A stretch of 64,000 nucleotides of DNA from Streptomyces sp. NBC_01283 (GCF_041435335.1 NZ_CP108430.1:7028501-7092500); one strand, 5' to 3'. Positions 35,713 to 44,877 are shown, counted from the stretch's first letter. The notes: generated by a model from the sequence alone, not told the origin. Program-made: numbers and translations.

Positions 35713-36720
35713 GTGCTCATCGACACCTACGGCCGAGTGGCCACCGATCTGCGGGTTTCGCTGACCGACAAATGCAATCTGCGGTGCACGTACTGCATGC
35801 CCGAGGAGGGCCTGCAGTGGCTGTCCAAGTCGGAGCTCCTCAGCGATGACGAGATCGTCCGCCTCATCCGCATCGCCGTGACCCGGCTCGGCATCACCGA
35901 GGTCCGCTTCACCGGCGGCGAGCCGCTCCTGCGCCCCGGCCTCGTCGGCATCATCGAGCGCTGCGCCCAGCTGGAGCCGCGCCCCAGGATGTCCCTGACG
36001 ACGAACGGCATCGGCCTCAAGCGCACCGCCGCCGCCCTCAAGGCCGCGGGCCTGGACCGGGTGAACGTCTCCCTGGACACGCTGCGCCCCGACGTCTTCA
36101 AGACCCTCACCCGCCGCGACCGCCACAAGGACGTCCTGGAAGGCCTCGAAGCCGCCCGTGACGCCGGCCTGACCCCGGTCAAGGTCAACACGGTCCTGAT
36201 GCCGGGCCTGAACGAGGACGAGGCCCCCGACCTGCTCGCCTGGGCCGTGGAGAACGACTACGAACTCCGGTTCATCGAGCAGATGCCGCTGGACGCCCAG
36301 CATGGCTGGAAGCGCGACGGAATGATCACCGCCGGTGACATCCTCACCTCGCTGCGTACGCGCTTCGAGCTCACCGAGGAGGGCTCCGGCGAGCGCGGCT
36401 CCGCGCCGGCCGAGCGCTGGGTCGTGGACGGCGGCCCGCACCGCGTAGGCGTCATCGCCTCCGTGACCCGCCCCTTCTGCTCGGCCTGCGACCGCACCCG
36501 CCTCACTGCCGACGGCCAGGTCCGCACCTGCCTGTTCGCCAGGGAGGAGACCGACCTCCGAGCGGCCCTGCGGGCGAACGACGAGGCCGGCACCGAGGGC
36601 TCGGACGAGGAGATCGCCCGCATCTGGAAGCTGGCGATGTGGGGCAAGAAGGCAGGCTCGGGCCTGGACGACCCGAAGTTCCTGCAGCCGGACCGCCCGA
36701 TGTCAGCGATCGGCGGCTGA
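35713..36720 (+). CDS. moaA: GTP 3',8-cyclase MoaA
   Basis: The product is 335 residues. It is a radical SAM enzyme of molybdenum cofactor synthesis, converting GTP to 3',8-cH2GTP. N-terminal [4Fe-4S]/SAM motif TDKCNLRCTYCMPEEG; FTGGEPLLRPGL; the C-terminal cluster cysteines in PFCSACDRTRLTADG and VRTCLF; and the conserved C-terminal Gly-Gly tail (SAIGG). Start GTG at 35713, preceded by GGGAGGGGG. No other moa gene lies in the window. Confidence 0.96.
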   Translation: MLIDTYGRVATDLRVSLTDKCNLRCTYCMPEEGLQWLSKSELLSDDEIVRLIRIAVTRLGITEVRFTGGEPLLRPGLVGIIERCAQLEPRPRMSLTTNGIGLKRTAAALKAAGLDRVNVSLDTLRPDVFKTLTRRDRHKDVLEGLEAARDAGLTPVKVNTVLMPGLNEDEAPDLLAWAVENDYELRFIEQMPLDAQHGWKRDGMITAGDILTSLRTRFELTEEGSGERGSAPAERWVVDGGPHRVGVIASVTRPFCSACDRTRLTADGQVRTCLFAREETDLRAALRANDEAGTEGSDEEIARIWKLAMWGKKAGSGLDDPKFLQPDRPMSAIGG

Positions 36721-36780
36721 GCGTTCGCTTGGGCTGTACGATTCCTCCGTCGTGAACCGGTGGTTGCCGGTCACGAGGAA

Positions 36781-36808
36781 GGGCCCGGCTCCTGCCAGAG
36801 CCAGGCCC
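36781..36808 (+). terminator. Terminator hairpin after moaA
   Basis: GGGCC-C-GGCTC and GAGCC-A-GGCCC pair around the loop CTGCCA, 60 bp past the moaA stop. The rest of the gap 36721-37001 shows no gene. Confidence 0.6.
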
Positions 36809-36824
36809 TCCGCACAGTGATTCA

Positions 36825-36857
36825 CGAGCCCGGTCGCCCAACACTCGACCGGGCTCG
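36825..36857. terminator. Second inverted repeat in the moaA downstream gap
   Basis: CGAGCCCGGTCG and its exact complement CGACCGGGCTCG flank CCCAACACT. It can act on either strand. Confidence 0.6.
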
Positions 36858-37001
36858 CTGCGTACAGCAGCGCCGGTCGCGACCGTCTCATGGGTGGGCG
36901 CCGAGCTTTTCCTTGAACTTCGCGGCATGCGTGAAGCCACCGACAGCCGCTGTCAGGCGGCGAGTTGGGCGGGGGTGGGCGATTGTGCGGGGGCTGTGGG
37001 G

Positions 37002-37217
37002 CTAGGCCTCGGGGGATTTCCATTCGGCGAGCGGCACGACATCCTTCAACATGCCGCGTACGCCGAGGAATTGAGAGAGGTGCTCGCGGTGTTCACCACA
37101 TGCGAGCCACGTCTTGCGGCGCTCAGGAGTATGGATCTTCGGGTTGTTCCAGGCGAGCACCCAGACCGCGGCGGCGCGGCAGCCCTTGGCGGAACAGATC
37201 GGTGTTTCGTCGCTCAC
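37002..37217 (-). CDS. Small cysteine-containing conserved hypothetical protein
   Basis: The product is 71 residues. Pattern: CSAKGCRAAAVWVLAWNNP, then RRKTWLACGEHREHLSQFL, then VRGMLKDVVPL. Three cysteines and two histidines could bind zinc (C-x4-C, then C-x2-H-x3-H). It is conserved in streptomycetes as far as I remember, with no proven role. Confidence 0.75.
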   Translation of the reverse strand: MSDETPICSAKGCRAAAVWVLAWNNPKIHTPERRKTWLACGEHREHLSQFLGVRGMLKDVVPLAEWKSPEA

Positions 37218-37406
37218 GAGTTACGTCCAAGTGCGTTCAAAACAAGGCGACGCCGAGCAGCCACGGGGGGAGCTGCCCGGCGTCGGTCTGTCGCTCCGAC
37301 GGGGGATGCGGAGCGCGTACGAAGTATGTCATGGGGGACCCTGTACCCGGGACCTGAACTACATGATTCATCTGAGGATTTCTTGAGCTTGGCGCAACGT
37401 CGACGG

Positions 37407-37796
37407 TCAGTTCTGGTGGCCTGACGGAGCGTTGGGCTCGCCCGGCGAGGAGCCCGCGCCGGCTTCCGGGACGGGTTCCGCGGCCTCGGTGCGCAGGGGT
37501 GGCGGCGCGAGTACCGGCCGGGACGGCGCCGGTACGAAGGTCGACGGCAGTGAAGGAGCGTTCTCCCGGCCCGCGTTGGCGATCACCACGGAGATGTACG
37601 GGAGGAGGATGCCGAGCACCAGTGCGACGAGGGCGACATGCCGCTCGACGTTCCACAGCACCGCCGCGGCAATGACCGAAAGAGTACGGATCGACATCGA
37701 GATCACGTACCGCCGCTGCCGGCCGCGCACGTCGTCCGCGAGTCCCTGCCGGGCCCCTGTGATCCGGAAGACCTGGGCGCCGCTCTGCTTCCGCAT
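37407..37796 (-). CDS. DUF3099 family membrane protein
   Basis: About 129 residues from ATG at 37796 (MRKQSGAQVFRITGARQGL). The DUF3099 core is RGRQRRYVISMSIRTLSVIA and VALVALVLGILLPYISVVIAN, two membrane helices. The C-terminal 45 residues are Pro/Ala-rich and disordered. An alternative GTG start at 37817 adds 7 residues. Function is unknown. Confidence 0.82.
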   Translation of the reverse strand: MRKQSGAQVFRITGARQGLADDVRGRQRRYVISMSIRTLSVIAAAVLWNVERHVALVALVLGILLPYISVVIANAGRENAPSLPSTFVPAPSRPVLAPPPLRTEAAEPVPEAGAGSSPGEPNAPSGHQN

Positions 37797-38011
37797 CACA
37801 TTCCACCGCCTGCTCACAAGAAGCCGGGCACTCCCCGGCCCGGACCAGGTCCACGTTACGCCGGGGCTGCGCAGCCTTCGAGACCGGGGCGGGCCTCTTC
37901 TCGGTGTCCTGTCTGCGTCATGCCACGTATGGGGGTGCCCGACATGCGCCGTATGGAGGATCGGCCGAGACTTGCCGTAATGCTCATGTTGAGCCGAATG
38001 AGGAGGCAGCT

Positions 38012-38287
38012 ATGAGCTGGTTGTGGGCCATCGTCGTGGGATTCGTGCTGGGGCTGATCGCCAAGGCGATCCTGCCCGGGAAGCAGCACAGTCCGCTCTG
38101 GCTGACCACGATCTTCGGCATCATCGGCGCGATCATCGGCAACTCGCTTGCCTCCGCGTTCGGCATCGATGACACCCGGGGCATCGACTGGGGCCGACAC
38201 GCCCTGCAGCTCGTGGCGGCCCTCGTCGTCGTGGGCGTCGGAGACATGGCGTACAAGATGATCAAGGGCAACAGGCAACGCGCCTGA
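38012..38287 (+). CDS. GlsB/YeaQ/YmgE family stress-associated membrane protein
   Basis: The product is 91 residues. Three hydrophobic helices hold the family glycines: MSWLWAIVVGFVLGLIAKAI, then LPGKQ, then TTIFGIIGAIIGNSLAS. AGGAGG is ideally placed 5 bp upstream of ATG 38012; upstream in-frame codons lack this. These transglycosylase-associated-like membrane proteins are stress induced in several bacteria; their activity is unproven. Confidence 0.88.
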   Translation: MSWLWAIVVGFVLGLIAKAILPGKQHSPLWLTTIFGIIGAIIGNSLASAFGIDDTRGIDWGRHALQLVAALVVVGVGDMAYKMIKGNRQRA

Positions 38288-38305
38288 CCTGCGAGTACGT
38301 GACAT

Positions 38306-38343
38306 GCGAGGGGGGCCGGTCCCTGAGGACCGGCCCCCCTCGC
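38306..38343. terminator. Bidirectional terminator between the GlsB-like gene and tyrS
   Basis: A perfect 17-bp stem (GCGAGGGGGGCCGGTCC with its complement) with the loop CTGA lies between convergent stops at 38287 and 38363. Confidence 0.82.
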
Positions 38344-38362
38344 ACGCGTACGGGAACGCGGG

Positions 38363-39640
38363 TCAGCCCGCGGTGACCTCAGTGACCTCGACCGCGGCCA
38401 GGTTCTTCTTGCCCCGGCGCAGCACGAGCCAGCGTCCGTGCAGCAGCTCGTCGCGGGACGGGACGGCGTCCTCGGCGGTGATCTTCGCGTTGTTCACGTA
38501 CGCCCCGCCTTCCTTGACCGTGCGCCGGGCCGCGGACTTGCTCGCCACCAGGCCGACCTCCGCGAGGAGGTCCACCACCGGGCCGAGCTCCGAGACCTGG
38601 ACGCGCGGCAGCTCGGAGAGGGCCGCGCTCAGCGTCGCCTCGTCGAGGTCGCCCAGCTCGCCCTGGCCGAAGAGCGCCTTGGACGCGGCGATCACCGCGG
38701 CGCACTGGTCGGCGCCGTGCACCAGCGTCGTCAGCTCCTCGGCGAGCGCACGCTGGGCCGCACGGGCCTGCGGACGCTCCTCGGTGAGCTTCTCGATCTC
38801 CTCGAGCTCCTCGCGGGACTTGAAGCTGAGGATGCGCATGTACGTCGAGACGTCCCGGTCGTCCACGTTCAGCCAGAACTGGTAGAACGCGTACGGCGTG
38901 GTCATCTCCGGGTCGAGCCAGACGGCGCCGCTCTCGGACTTGCCGAACTTGGTGCCGTCCGCCTTGACCATCAGTGGCGTGCCGACGGCGTGCACCGCGG
39001 CGTCCGGCTCCAGGCGGTGGATCAGGTCGATGCCCGCAGTGAGGTTGCCCCACTGGTCGCTGCCGCCGGTCTGCAGCGTGCAGCCGTAGCGGCGGTACAG
39101 CTCCAGGAAGTCCATGCCCTGGAGGAGCTGGTAGCTGAACTCCGTGTACGAGATGCCCTCCTGGGACTCCAGGCGGCGGGCCACGGAGTCCTTGGTCAGC
39201 ATCTTGTTCACGCGGAAGTGCTTGCCGATGTCCCGCAGGAACTCGATCGCGGACATGCCCGCGGTCCAGTCCAGGTTGTTGACCATGACCGCGGCGTTCT
39301 CGCCCTCGAAGGACAGGAACGGCTCGATCTGCCCGCGCAGCCGGGACACCCAGTTCGCGACCGTCTCCGGGTCGTTCAGGGTGCGCTCGGCGGTCGGCCG
39401 CGGGTCACCGATCTGGCCCGTGGCGCCACCGACCAGCGCGAGCGGGCGGTGCCCGGCCTTCTGGAGCCGGCTGACGGTGAGGACCTGCACCAGGTGCCCG
39501 ACGTGCAGGCTGGCCGCGGTCGGGTCGAAGCCGCAATAGAACGTGACGGGACCGTCCGCGAGCGCCTTGCGCAGTGCATCTTCGTCAGTGGACAGGGCGA
39601 AGAGACCCCGCCACTTCAGCTCGTCGACGATGTCCGTCAC
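38363..39640 (-). CDS. tyrS: Tyrosyl-tRNA synthetase
   Basis: The product is 425 residues. Class I synthetase signatures: HIGH as [10 protein letters not shown] after [14 protein letters not shown] as [27 protein letters not shown] is the tyrosine/tRNA-binding block. The C-terminal S4 RNA-binding domain has [20 protein letters not shown]. It charges tRNA-Tyr. No T-box-like leader was seen in the 90 bp before the start at 39640. Confidence 0.97.
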   Translation of the reverse strand: MTDIVDELKWRGLFALSTDEDALRKALADGPVTFYCGFDPTAASLHVGHLVQVLTVSRLQKAGHRPLALVGGATGQIGDPRPTAERTLNDPETVANWVSRLRGQIEPFLSFEGENAAVMVNNLDWTAGMSAIEFLRDIGKHFRVNKMLTKDSVARRLESQEGISYTEFSYQLLQGMDFLELYRRYGCTLQTGGSDQWGNLTAGIDLIHRLEPDAAVHAVGTPLMVKADGTKFGKSESGAVWLDPEMTTPYAFYQFWLNVDDRDVSTYMRILSFKSREELEEIEKLTEERPQARAAQRALAEELTTLVHGADQCAAVIAASKALFGQGELGDLDEATLSAALSELPRVQVSELGPVVDLLAEVGLVASKSAARRTVKEGGAYVNNAKITAEDAVPSRDELLHGRWLVLRRGKKNLAAVEVTEVTAG

Positions 39641-39730
39641 GGTCTTGTGTCTCCTTGAAAGGTTCTGCGAAGGGTTTCTGGCCGGTACCGCTTGGTACCG
39701 GCCAGTCTATGGGCGTCACATCCATGGGCG

Positions 39731-41122
39731 TCACACGCCTTGGCTGACCGAGCTCATGTTGAAGTCGGGGATCCGGAGGGCGGGCATCGCGGCCCGGGTG
39801 AACCAGTCGCCCCACTCCCTGGGCAGCGTCTTCTCCGTGCGCCCGGCCTCCGATGCCCGCGACAGCAGGTCCACCGGCGACTCGTTGAAGCGGAAGTTGT
39901 TGACCTCGCCCACGACCTCGCCGTTCTCGACGAGATAGACGCCGTCCCGGGTCAGCCCGGTGAGCAGCAGGGTCGCCGGATCGACCTCACGGATGTACCA
40001 GAGGCAGGTCAGGAGCAGCCCCCGCTCCGTGCTCGCCACCATCTCCTCCAGGGAGCGGTCGGTGCCGCCGTCCAGGATGAGGTTGTCGATGGCGGGGGCC
40101 ACCGGCAGGCCGGTCAGGCCCGCGCTGTGCCGGGTGCTGGTCAGATGCGCGAGCTCGCCCGCGCGCACCCAGTCGGTGGCGGCCAGCGGAAGCCCGTTGT
40201 CGAAGACGGACGAGTCGCCGCCCGAGGCGTGCGCGAGTACGAAGGGCGCGGACTCCAGACCCGGCTCGTTCGGGTCGCTGCGCAGCGTCAGGGGCAGCTC
40301 GGCGAGCCGGTCGCCGACGCGGGTGCCGCCGCCCGGCCTGGAGAACACCGTCCGGCCCTCGGCCGCATCCCTGGCCGACGCCGACCACAGCTGGTAGATC
40401 AGCAGGTCGGCCACGGCGGTCGGCGGAAGCAGCGTCTCGTACCGTCCCGCGGGCAGATCGACGCGACGCTGGGCCCAGCCCAGCCGCTTGGCGAGCTCCG
40501 CGTCGAGCTCCCCCGGGTCGACGTCCTGGAAGTCCCGGGTCGCACGGCCCGCCCACGCGGACTTCGTGCGGTCGGGGGACTTGGCGTTGAGCTCCAGGGT
40601 CCCGTTGGGCTGGTCGTGCCGCAGGCGCAGGCCAGTCGACGTACCGAGGTAGCTCGACACGAGCTCGTGGTTCGCGAAGCCGTACAGCTCACGGCCGCCC
40701 GCGCGGGCCCTGGCGAAGGCCTCCCCGAGTGCGGGAGCGAAGTCGTCGAAGACCGCGGAGGACGTCTCGGCGGGCGCGTCCCTGAAGTCCGCGGACTCCT
40801 TGCCCCCGGTGACCAGCGGCTGCGCGTCCTCGGCGGGACCCGCCCCGCGCGCGGCGTGCTCGGCGGCGCGGACCAGGGGCTCCAGCTCGGCGGCGGTCAC
40901 GGCCGAGCGCGAGACGACGCCCGAGGCGGTGCCCTCCTTGCCGTCGACGGTCGCGATGACGGTGAGGGTGCGGCCGCGGGTGACGCCGTTGGTGGTCAGG
41001 GCGTTGCCCGCCCAGCGCAGGTTCGCGGTCGAGTGCTCGTCGGCGATGACGACACAGCCGTCGGCGGTGGACAGTCCGAGGGCGCGCTCGACGATCTCGT
41101 ACGGCTTGCTGTTACGGCTCAT
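39731..41122 (-). CDS. TldE/PmbA family metalloprotease subunit
   Basis: The product is 463 residues. PmbA-like features: GNALTTNGVTRGRTLTVIA, then DLPAGRYETLLPPTAVADL and SVDLLSRASEAG. It lacks the HExxxH metal motif carried by TldD, as expected for the TldE partner of the TldD/E heterodimer that degrades unfolded peptides (for example microcin B17 leader). Its start overlaps a 30-codon ORF by ATGA and shares its ribosome-binding site with a duplicated sequence (see below). Confidence 0.9.
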   Translation of the reverse strand: MSRNSKPYEIVERALGLSTADGCVVIADEHSTANLRWAGNALTTNGVTRGRTLTVIATVDGKEGTASGVVSRSAVTAAELEPLVRAAEHAARGAGPAEDAQPLVTGGKESADFRDAPAETSSAVFDDFAPALGEAFARARAGGRELYGFANHELVSSYLGTSTGLRLRHDQPNGTLELNAKSPDRTKSAWAGRATRDFQDVDPGELDAELAKRLGWAQRRVDLPAGRYETLLPPTAVADLLIYQLWSASARDAAEGRTVFSRPGGGTRVGDRLAELPLTLRSDPNEPGLESAPFVLAHASGGDSSVFDNGLPLAATDWVRAGELAHLTSTRHSAGLTGLPVAPAIDNLILDGGTDRSLEEMVASTERGLLLTCLWYIREVDPATLLLTGLTRDGVYLVENGEVVGEVNNFRFNESPVDLLSRASEAGRTEKTLPREWGDWFTRAAMPALRIPDFNMSSVSQGV

Positions 41123-41237
41123 CGGCCCGCCTCCTGCGTCGTATTGAGACTGTGCTCTCCCGGGGGGCAACCCCCGGACCCCCGGCCGGTTCCGGGGTTG
41201 CCGCCGCTCATCGACCCGCCTCCTGCGTCGTATTGAG
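41117..41237. repeat. 32-bp direct repeat flanking a hairpin at the tldD/tldE junction
   Basis: Copies at 41117-41148 and 41206-41237 differ at one base (41125 G versus 41214 A). Each contains, on the minus strand, the last nine TldD codons, CAGGAGGCGG as ribosome-binding site, and ATGAGC. The 57 bp between them hold a stem-loop built from GGCAACCCC and GGGGTTGCC (within 41166-41202), a sequence type common between Streptomyces genes. Confidence 0.88.
41119..41211 (-). CDS. 30-codon ORF formed between tldD and tldE
   Basis: ATG at 41211 overlaps the tldD stop by ATGA; the stop overlaps the tldE start by ATGA. The peptide starts MSGGNPGTGRGSGGCPPGE and ends SLNTTQEAGR, the latter identical to the TldD C-terminus (LNTTQEAGR) because of a duplicated DNA segment. 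It probably has no own function but would keep translational coupling through the insertion. A peptide substrate of TldD/E is a remote alternative. Confidence 0.35.
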   Translation of the reverse strand: MSGGNPGTGRGSGGCPPGEHSLNTTQEAGR

Positions 41238-42731
41238 GATGTTCACGCCCCGGAACAGGGCCGAGGGGCAGCCGTGCGAGACGGCCGCGACCTGGCCCGG
41301 CTGGGCCTTGCCGCAGTTGAAGGCGCCACCGAGCACATACGTCTGCGGGCCGCCGACCGCCGTCATCGAACCCCAGAAGTCGGTGGTCGTCGCCTGGTAT
41401 GCGACATCGCGCAGCTGACCGGTGATGCGGCCGTTCTCGATGCGGTAGAAGCGCTGCCCGGTGAACTGGAAGTTGTACCGCTGCATGTCGATCGACCACG
41501 ACCGGTCGCCCACCACGTAGATACCGCGGTCCACGCCCGCGATCAGGTCCTCGGTCGAGAGCCCGCCCGGATCCGGCTGGAGCGACACGTTCGCCATGCG
41601 CTGCACCGGCACATGGCCGGGGGAGTCCGCGTAGGCGCAGCCGTTGGAGCGTTCGAAGCCCGTGAGCCTCGCGATGCGCCGGTCCAGCTGGTAGCCCACC
41701 AGGGTGCCGTCCTTCACCAGGTCCCAGGACTGCCCGGCCACGCCCTCGTCGTCGTACCCGATGGTCGCCAGGCCGTGCTCGGCCGTCCTGTCGCCCGTCA
41801 CATTCATGATCGACGAGCCGTACGCGAGCTTGCCGAGCTGGTCGAAGGTGGCGAACGACGTCCCCGCGTACGCCGCTTCGTAACCGAGCGCGCGGTCCAG
41901 CTCGGTGGCGTGGCCGATGGACTCGTGGATGGTCAGCCAGAGGTTGGAGGGATCGACGACCAGGTCGTACGAGCCGGCCTCCACGCTCGGCGCCCGCATC
42001 TTCTCGGCGAGGTGCTCCGGGATGCGCGCGAGCTCCGCGTCCCAGTCCCAGCCGGTCCCTGTGAGGTACTCCCAGCCGCGCCCGACCGGCGGCGCGACGG
42101 TCCGCATCGAGTCGAACTCGCCGCTCGACTCGTCGACCGCGACCGCGGTGAGCTGCGGGTGGAGACGGACCCGCTGCTGCGTGGTCACCGTCCCCGCCGT
42201 GTCCGCGTAGAACTTGTTCTCGTGCACGGTGAGCAGCGAGGCGTCGACGTGCGAGACGCCCTCGGCGGCGAGGAGGCGCGCGCTCCACTCGGCGAGGAGA
42301 CCGCTCTTCTCCTCGTCCGGCACGGAGAAGGGGTCGATCTCGTACGCCGAGACCCATGTCTTGTCGGCGTGCACGGGCTCACCCGCGAGCTCCACCTGCT
42401 CGTCCGACCCGGCGGCCTTGATGACTTTGGCCGAAAGCTTGGCCATCGCCACCGCCTGGGAGGCGACCTTGGCCGCCGCGTCCATCGTCAGATCGACGCC
42501 CGAGGCGAACCCCCAGGTGCCGCCGTGCACGACACGGACCGCGTAGCCGAGGTCCGTGGTGTCCGAGGTGCCGGCCGGCTTGGCGTCCCGCAGCCGCCAG
42601 GACGCGCTGCGCACCCGCTCGAAGCGGAAGTCCGCGTGGTCGGCGCCCAGGGCACGCGCGCGGGCCAGGGCCGCGTCGGCGAGGGCCCTGAGCGGCAGTG
42701 CCGTGAAGGCTTCATCGATGGAATGAGGCAC
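41208..42731 (-). CDS. tldD: TldD family metalloprotease
   Basis: The product is 507 residues. Zinc motif HESIGHATELDRAL (HExxxH) near residue 263. GTWGFASGVDLT at the N-terminal side and CGKAQPGQVAAVSHGCPS near the end match the family, including the GQ/GxP terminal block. It forms the catalytic half of TldD/TldE. It is divergent from fabG with a 185-bp gap. Confidence 0.93.
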   Translation of the reverse strand: MPHSIDEAFTALPLRALADAALARARALGADHADFRFERVRSASWRLRDAKPAGTSDTTDLGYAVRVVHGGTWGFASGVDLTMDAAAKVASQAVAMAKLSAKVIKAAGSDEQVELAGEPVHADKTWVSAYEIDPFSVPDEEKSGLLAEWSARLLAAEGVSHVDASLLTVHENKFYADTAGTVTTQQRVRLHPQLTAVAVDESSGEFDSMRTVAPPVGRGWEYLTGTGWDWDAELARIPEHLAEKMRAPSVEAGSYDLVVDPSNLWLTIHESIGHATELDRALGYEAAYAGTSFATFDQLGKLAYGSSIMNVTGDRTAEHGLATIGYDDEGVAGQSWDLVKDGTLVGYQLDRRIARLTGFERSNGCAYADSPGHVPVQRMANVSLQPDPGGLSTEDLIAGVDRGIYVVGDRSWSIDMQRYNFQFTGQRFYRIENGRITGQLRDVAYQATTTDFWGSMTAVGGPQTYVLGGAFNCGKAQPGQVAAVSHGCPSALFRGVNILNTTQEAGR

Positions 42732-42916
42732 GGGTGTCTCCCTGCTGTCGGCACCGGTCGCTCAGATCATGTCGCGCGTGAGGGCCCGGCGGCCAGAGTT
42801 TTCTGTAGGGACCCGACAGCGAGTCCGGTACGCCACTGTCGGTCGTCGATTCTCCGTATGGAGCACCGTACCGATAGGTTTTCGAGGTACCAGACCGCTA
42901 TCGAAAGGGTGATCCG

Positions 42917-43636
42917 TTGAGCCGCTCGGTTCTCGTCACCGGAGGAAACCGGGGCATCGGCCTCGCCATCGCCCGCGTCTTCGCCGACACCGGCGACAAG
43001 GTCGCGATCACCTACCGCTCGGGTGAGCCGCCTCAGGCCCTCACTGAGCTCGGAGTCCTCGCCGTCAAGTGCGACATCACTGACGCCGAGCAGGTGGAGC
43101 AGGCCTACAAGGAGATCGAGGAGAAGCACGGTCCGGTCGAGATCCTGGTCGCCAACGCCGGGATCACCAAGGACCAGCTCCTCATGCGGATGTCCGAGGA
43201 GGACTTCACGTCCGTCCTCGACACCAACCTCACCGGCACCTTCCGTGTCGTGAAGCGCGCCAACCGCGGCATGCTGCGTGCCAAGAAGGGCCGCGTCGTG
43301 CTGATCTCCTCCGTCGTCGGCCTGATGGGCGGCCCGGGGCAGGCGAACTACGCCGCCTCCAAGGCGGGCCTGGTCGGCTTCGCGCGCTCGCTCGCCCGTG
43401 AGCTCGGGTCGCGCAACCTCACTTTCAACGTCGTCGCGCCCGGTTTTGTCGACACCGACATGACCAAGGCGCTGACGGACGAGCAGCGGTCGAACATCAT
43501 GGCCCAGGTCCCGCTCGGCCGTTACGCGCAGCCCGAGGAGATCGCCGCCGCGGTGAAGTTCCTCGCCTCGGACGACGCCTCGTACATCACTGGAGCCGTC
43601 ATCCCGGTTGACGGCGGATTGGGCATGGGTCACTGA
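42917..43636 (+). CDS. fabG: 3-oxoacyl-ACP reductase FabG
   Basis: The product is 239 residues with a TTG start (42917) preceded by AAAGGG. NADPH motif TGGNRGIGLAIARVFA; NAGITKDQLLMRM; catalytic Ser in LISSVVGLMGGPGQ and Tyr-x3-Lys in NYAASKAGLVGFA; VAPGFVDTDMTKAL at the C-terminal side. It reduces beta-ketoacyl-ACP in type II fatty-acid synthesis. Directly followed by fabI, the same arrangement as mycobacterial mabA-inhA and S. coelicolor SCO1815-SCO1814. Confidence 0.95.
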   Translation: MSRSVLVTGGNRGIGLAIARVFADTGDKVAITYRSGEPPQALTELGVLAVKCDITDAEQVEQAYKEIEEKHGPVEILVANAGITKDQLLMRMSEEDFTSVLDTNLTGTFRVVKRANRGMLRAKKGRVVLISSVVGLMGGPGQANYAASKAGLVGFARSLARELGSRNLTFNVVAPGFVDTDMTKALTDEQRSNIMAQVPLGRYAQPEEIAAAVKFLASDDASYITGAVIPVDGGLGMGH

Positions 43637-43641
43637 TCACC

Positions 43642-44403
43642 ATGAGCGGAATTCTCGACGGCAAGAAGATCCTGATCACGGGCGTTCTGATGGAGTCCTC
43701 CATCGCGTTCCACGCGGCCAAGGTCGCGCAGGAGCAGGGCGCCGAGGTCATCCTCACCGCCTTCCCGCGGCCCACGCTCACCGAGCGCATCGCCAAGAAG
43801 CTGCCCAAGCCCGCCAAGGTCATCGAGCTCGACGTGACCAATCAGGAGCACCTGGACCGGCTCGCGGGCCTGGTCAAGGACGAGCTCGGCGGCCTCGACG
43901 GCGTCGTGCACTCCATCGGCTTCGCGCCGCAGGGCGCCTTCAACTTCCTCGAGGCGAGCTTCGAGGACGTCGCGACGGCGATGCACGTCTCGGCGTTCTC
44001 CCTGAAGTCGCTCACCATGGCCTGCCGCCCCCTGATGCCGAACGGCGGCTCCGTCGTGGGGCTGACCTTCGACGCGCAGTTCGCCTGGCCGAAGTACGAC
44101 TGGATGGGCCCGGCCAAGGCCGCCCTCGAGGCGACCTCGCGCTACCTCGCCCGCGACCTGGGCAAGGAGAACATCCGCTGCAACATGATCTCGGCGGGTC
44201 CGATCGGCTCCATGGCAGCCAAGTCCATCCCCGGCTTCGCCGACCTCGCGGACGTCTGGAACACCCGCTCCCCGCTGGACTGGGACATGGCCGACCCGGA
44301 GCCCGCGGGCCGCGGCATCGTCGCGCTGCTCTCGGACTTCTTCCCGAAGACGACGGGCGAGATCATCCACGTCGACGGCGGCGTGCACATGATGGGTGCC
44401 TGA
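43642..44403 (+). CDS. fabI: Enoyl-ACP reductase FabI (InhA-like)
   Basis: The product is 253 residues. N-terminal GKKILITGVLMESSIAFHAA is the enoyl reductase variant of the dinucleotide motif. HSIGFAPQGAF follows. The active-site Tyr-x6-Lys is in KYDWMGPAKAALEATS. GPIGSMAAKSIPGF is the substrate-loop region. It performs the last step of each fatty-acid elongation round and is the target type for isoniazid-like and triclosan-like inhibitors. Starts 5 bp after fabG. Confidence 0.96.
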   Translation: MSGILDGKKILITGVLMESSIAFHAAKVAQEQGAEVILTAFPRPTLTERIAKKLPKPAKVIELDVTNQEHLDRLAGLVKDELGGLDGVVHSIGFAPQGAFNFLEASFEDVATAMHVSAFSLKSLTMACRPLMPNGGSVVGLTFDAQFAWPKYDWMGPAKAALEATSRYLARDLGKENIRCNMISAGPIGSMAAKSIPGFADLADVWNTRSPLDWDMADPEPAGRGIVALLSDFFPKTTGEIIHVDGGVHMMGA

Positions 44404-44424
44404 GCAGGCATTCCGTACGTTTTT

Positions 44425-44462
44425 GACGCCCCGTCCCCGCGATGCGCGGGAGGCGGGGCGTC
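44425..44462 (+). terminator. Terminator after fabI
   Basis: GACGCCCCG and CGGGGCGTC pair with an inner CCGCG/CGCGG stem. A short T-run (TTTTT) stands just before it at 44420-44424, giving a possible U-tract for the opposite direction. Confidence 0.7.
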
Positions 44463-44517
44463 ACCCGTCCGGCCCACCGGCCGGGCGGGTGAGGGGCAGT
44501 GGCGCGCACCCTGAGGT

Positions 44518-44874
44518 GTGCGCCCGTCATCCCCTGCGGTGCTCGCCGCTCTCACCCTGCTGATCGCCCTGCCGTACGGCGCCGCGTCGCATGCCGCCGG
44601 AGAGGCGAAGCCGCCCCACGCGCGCGTGGAGGCCGCCGAACCCCGGCCGTTCGGCTCGGAGTGCCGTACCAGCGTCGAGGGCTCGGACGCGGTCGCGTAC
44701 TGCCACAACCCCTTCCCCGAGACGGACCGGGTCCGGCTGCACGTGGAGTGCGACCAGTGGTGGGACATCGACAGCGACGGCGTCTCCGTGGAGGCCGGTC
44801 CCGCCCAGACGGTGCGGCTGACCGGCCGCTGCTGGAAGGGCGTCCGCTCGGCCTGGGTCAGCCACCAGAAGTGA
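44518..44874 (+). CDS. Small secreted protein with four cysteines
   Basis: The product is 118 residues, GTG start. Signal peptide VLAALTLLIALPYGAASHA. Mature part has four cysteines (SECRTS, AYCHNP, VECDQWW, GRCWKG), enough for two disulphides, and ends SAWVSHQK. No domain was recognised. It is convergent with the GntR gene (3-bp gap). Confidence 0.7.
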   Translation: MRPSSPAVLAALTLLIALPYGAASHAAGEAKPPHARVEAAEPRPFGSECRTSVEGSDAVAYCHNPFPETDRVRLHVECDQWWDIDSDGVSVEAGPAQTVRLTGRCWKGVRSAWVSHQK

Positions 44875-44877
44875 GGG

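Noticed and set aside
36721..37001. tRNA or small gene after moaA
   Set aside because: Only two hairpins are found; no cloverleaf and no open frame with codon bias and a ribosome-binding site.
41119..41211. Mini-ORF as a RiPP precursor processed by TldD/TldE
   Set aside because: TldD/E mature some modified peptides, but this peptide's end is an exact copy of the TldD tail produced by DNA duplication, and no modification enzymes are nearby.
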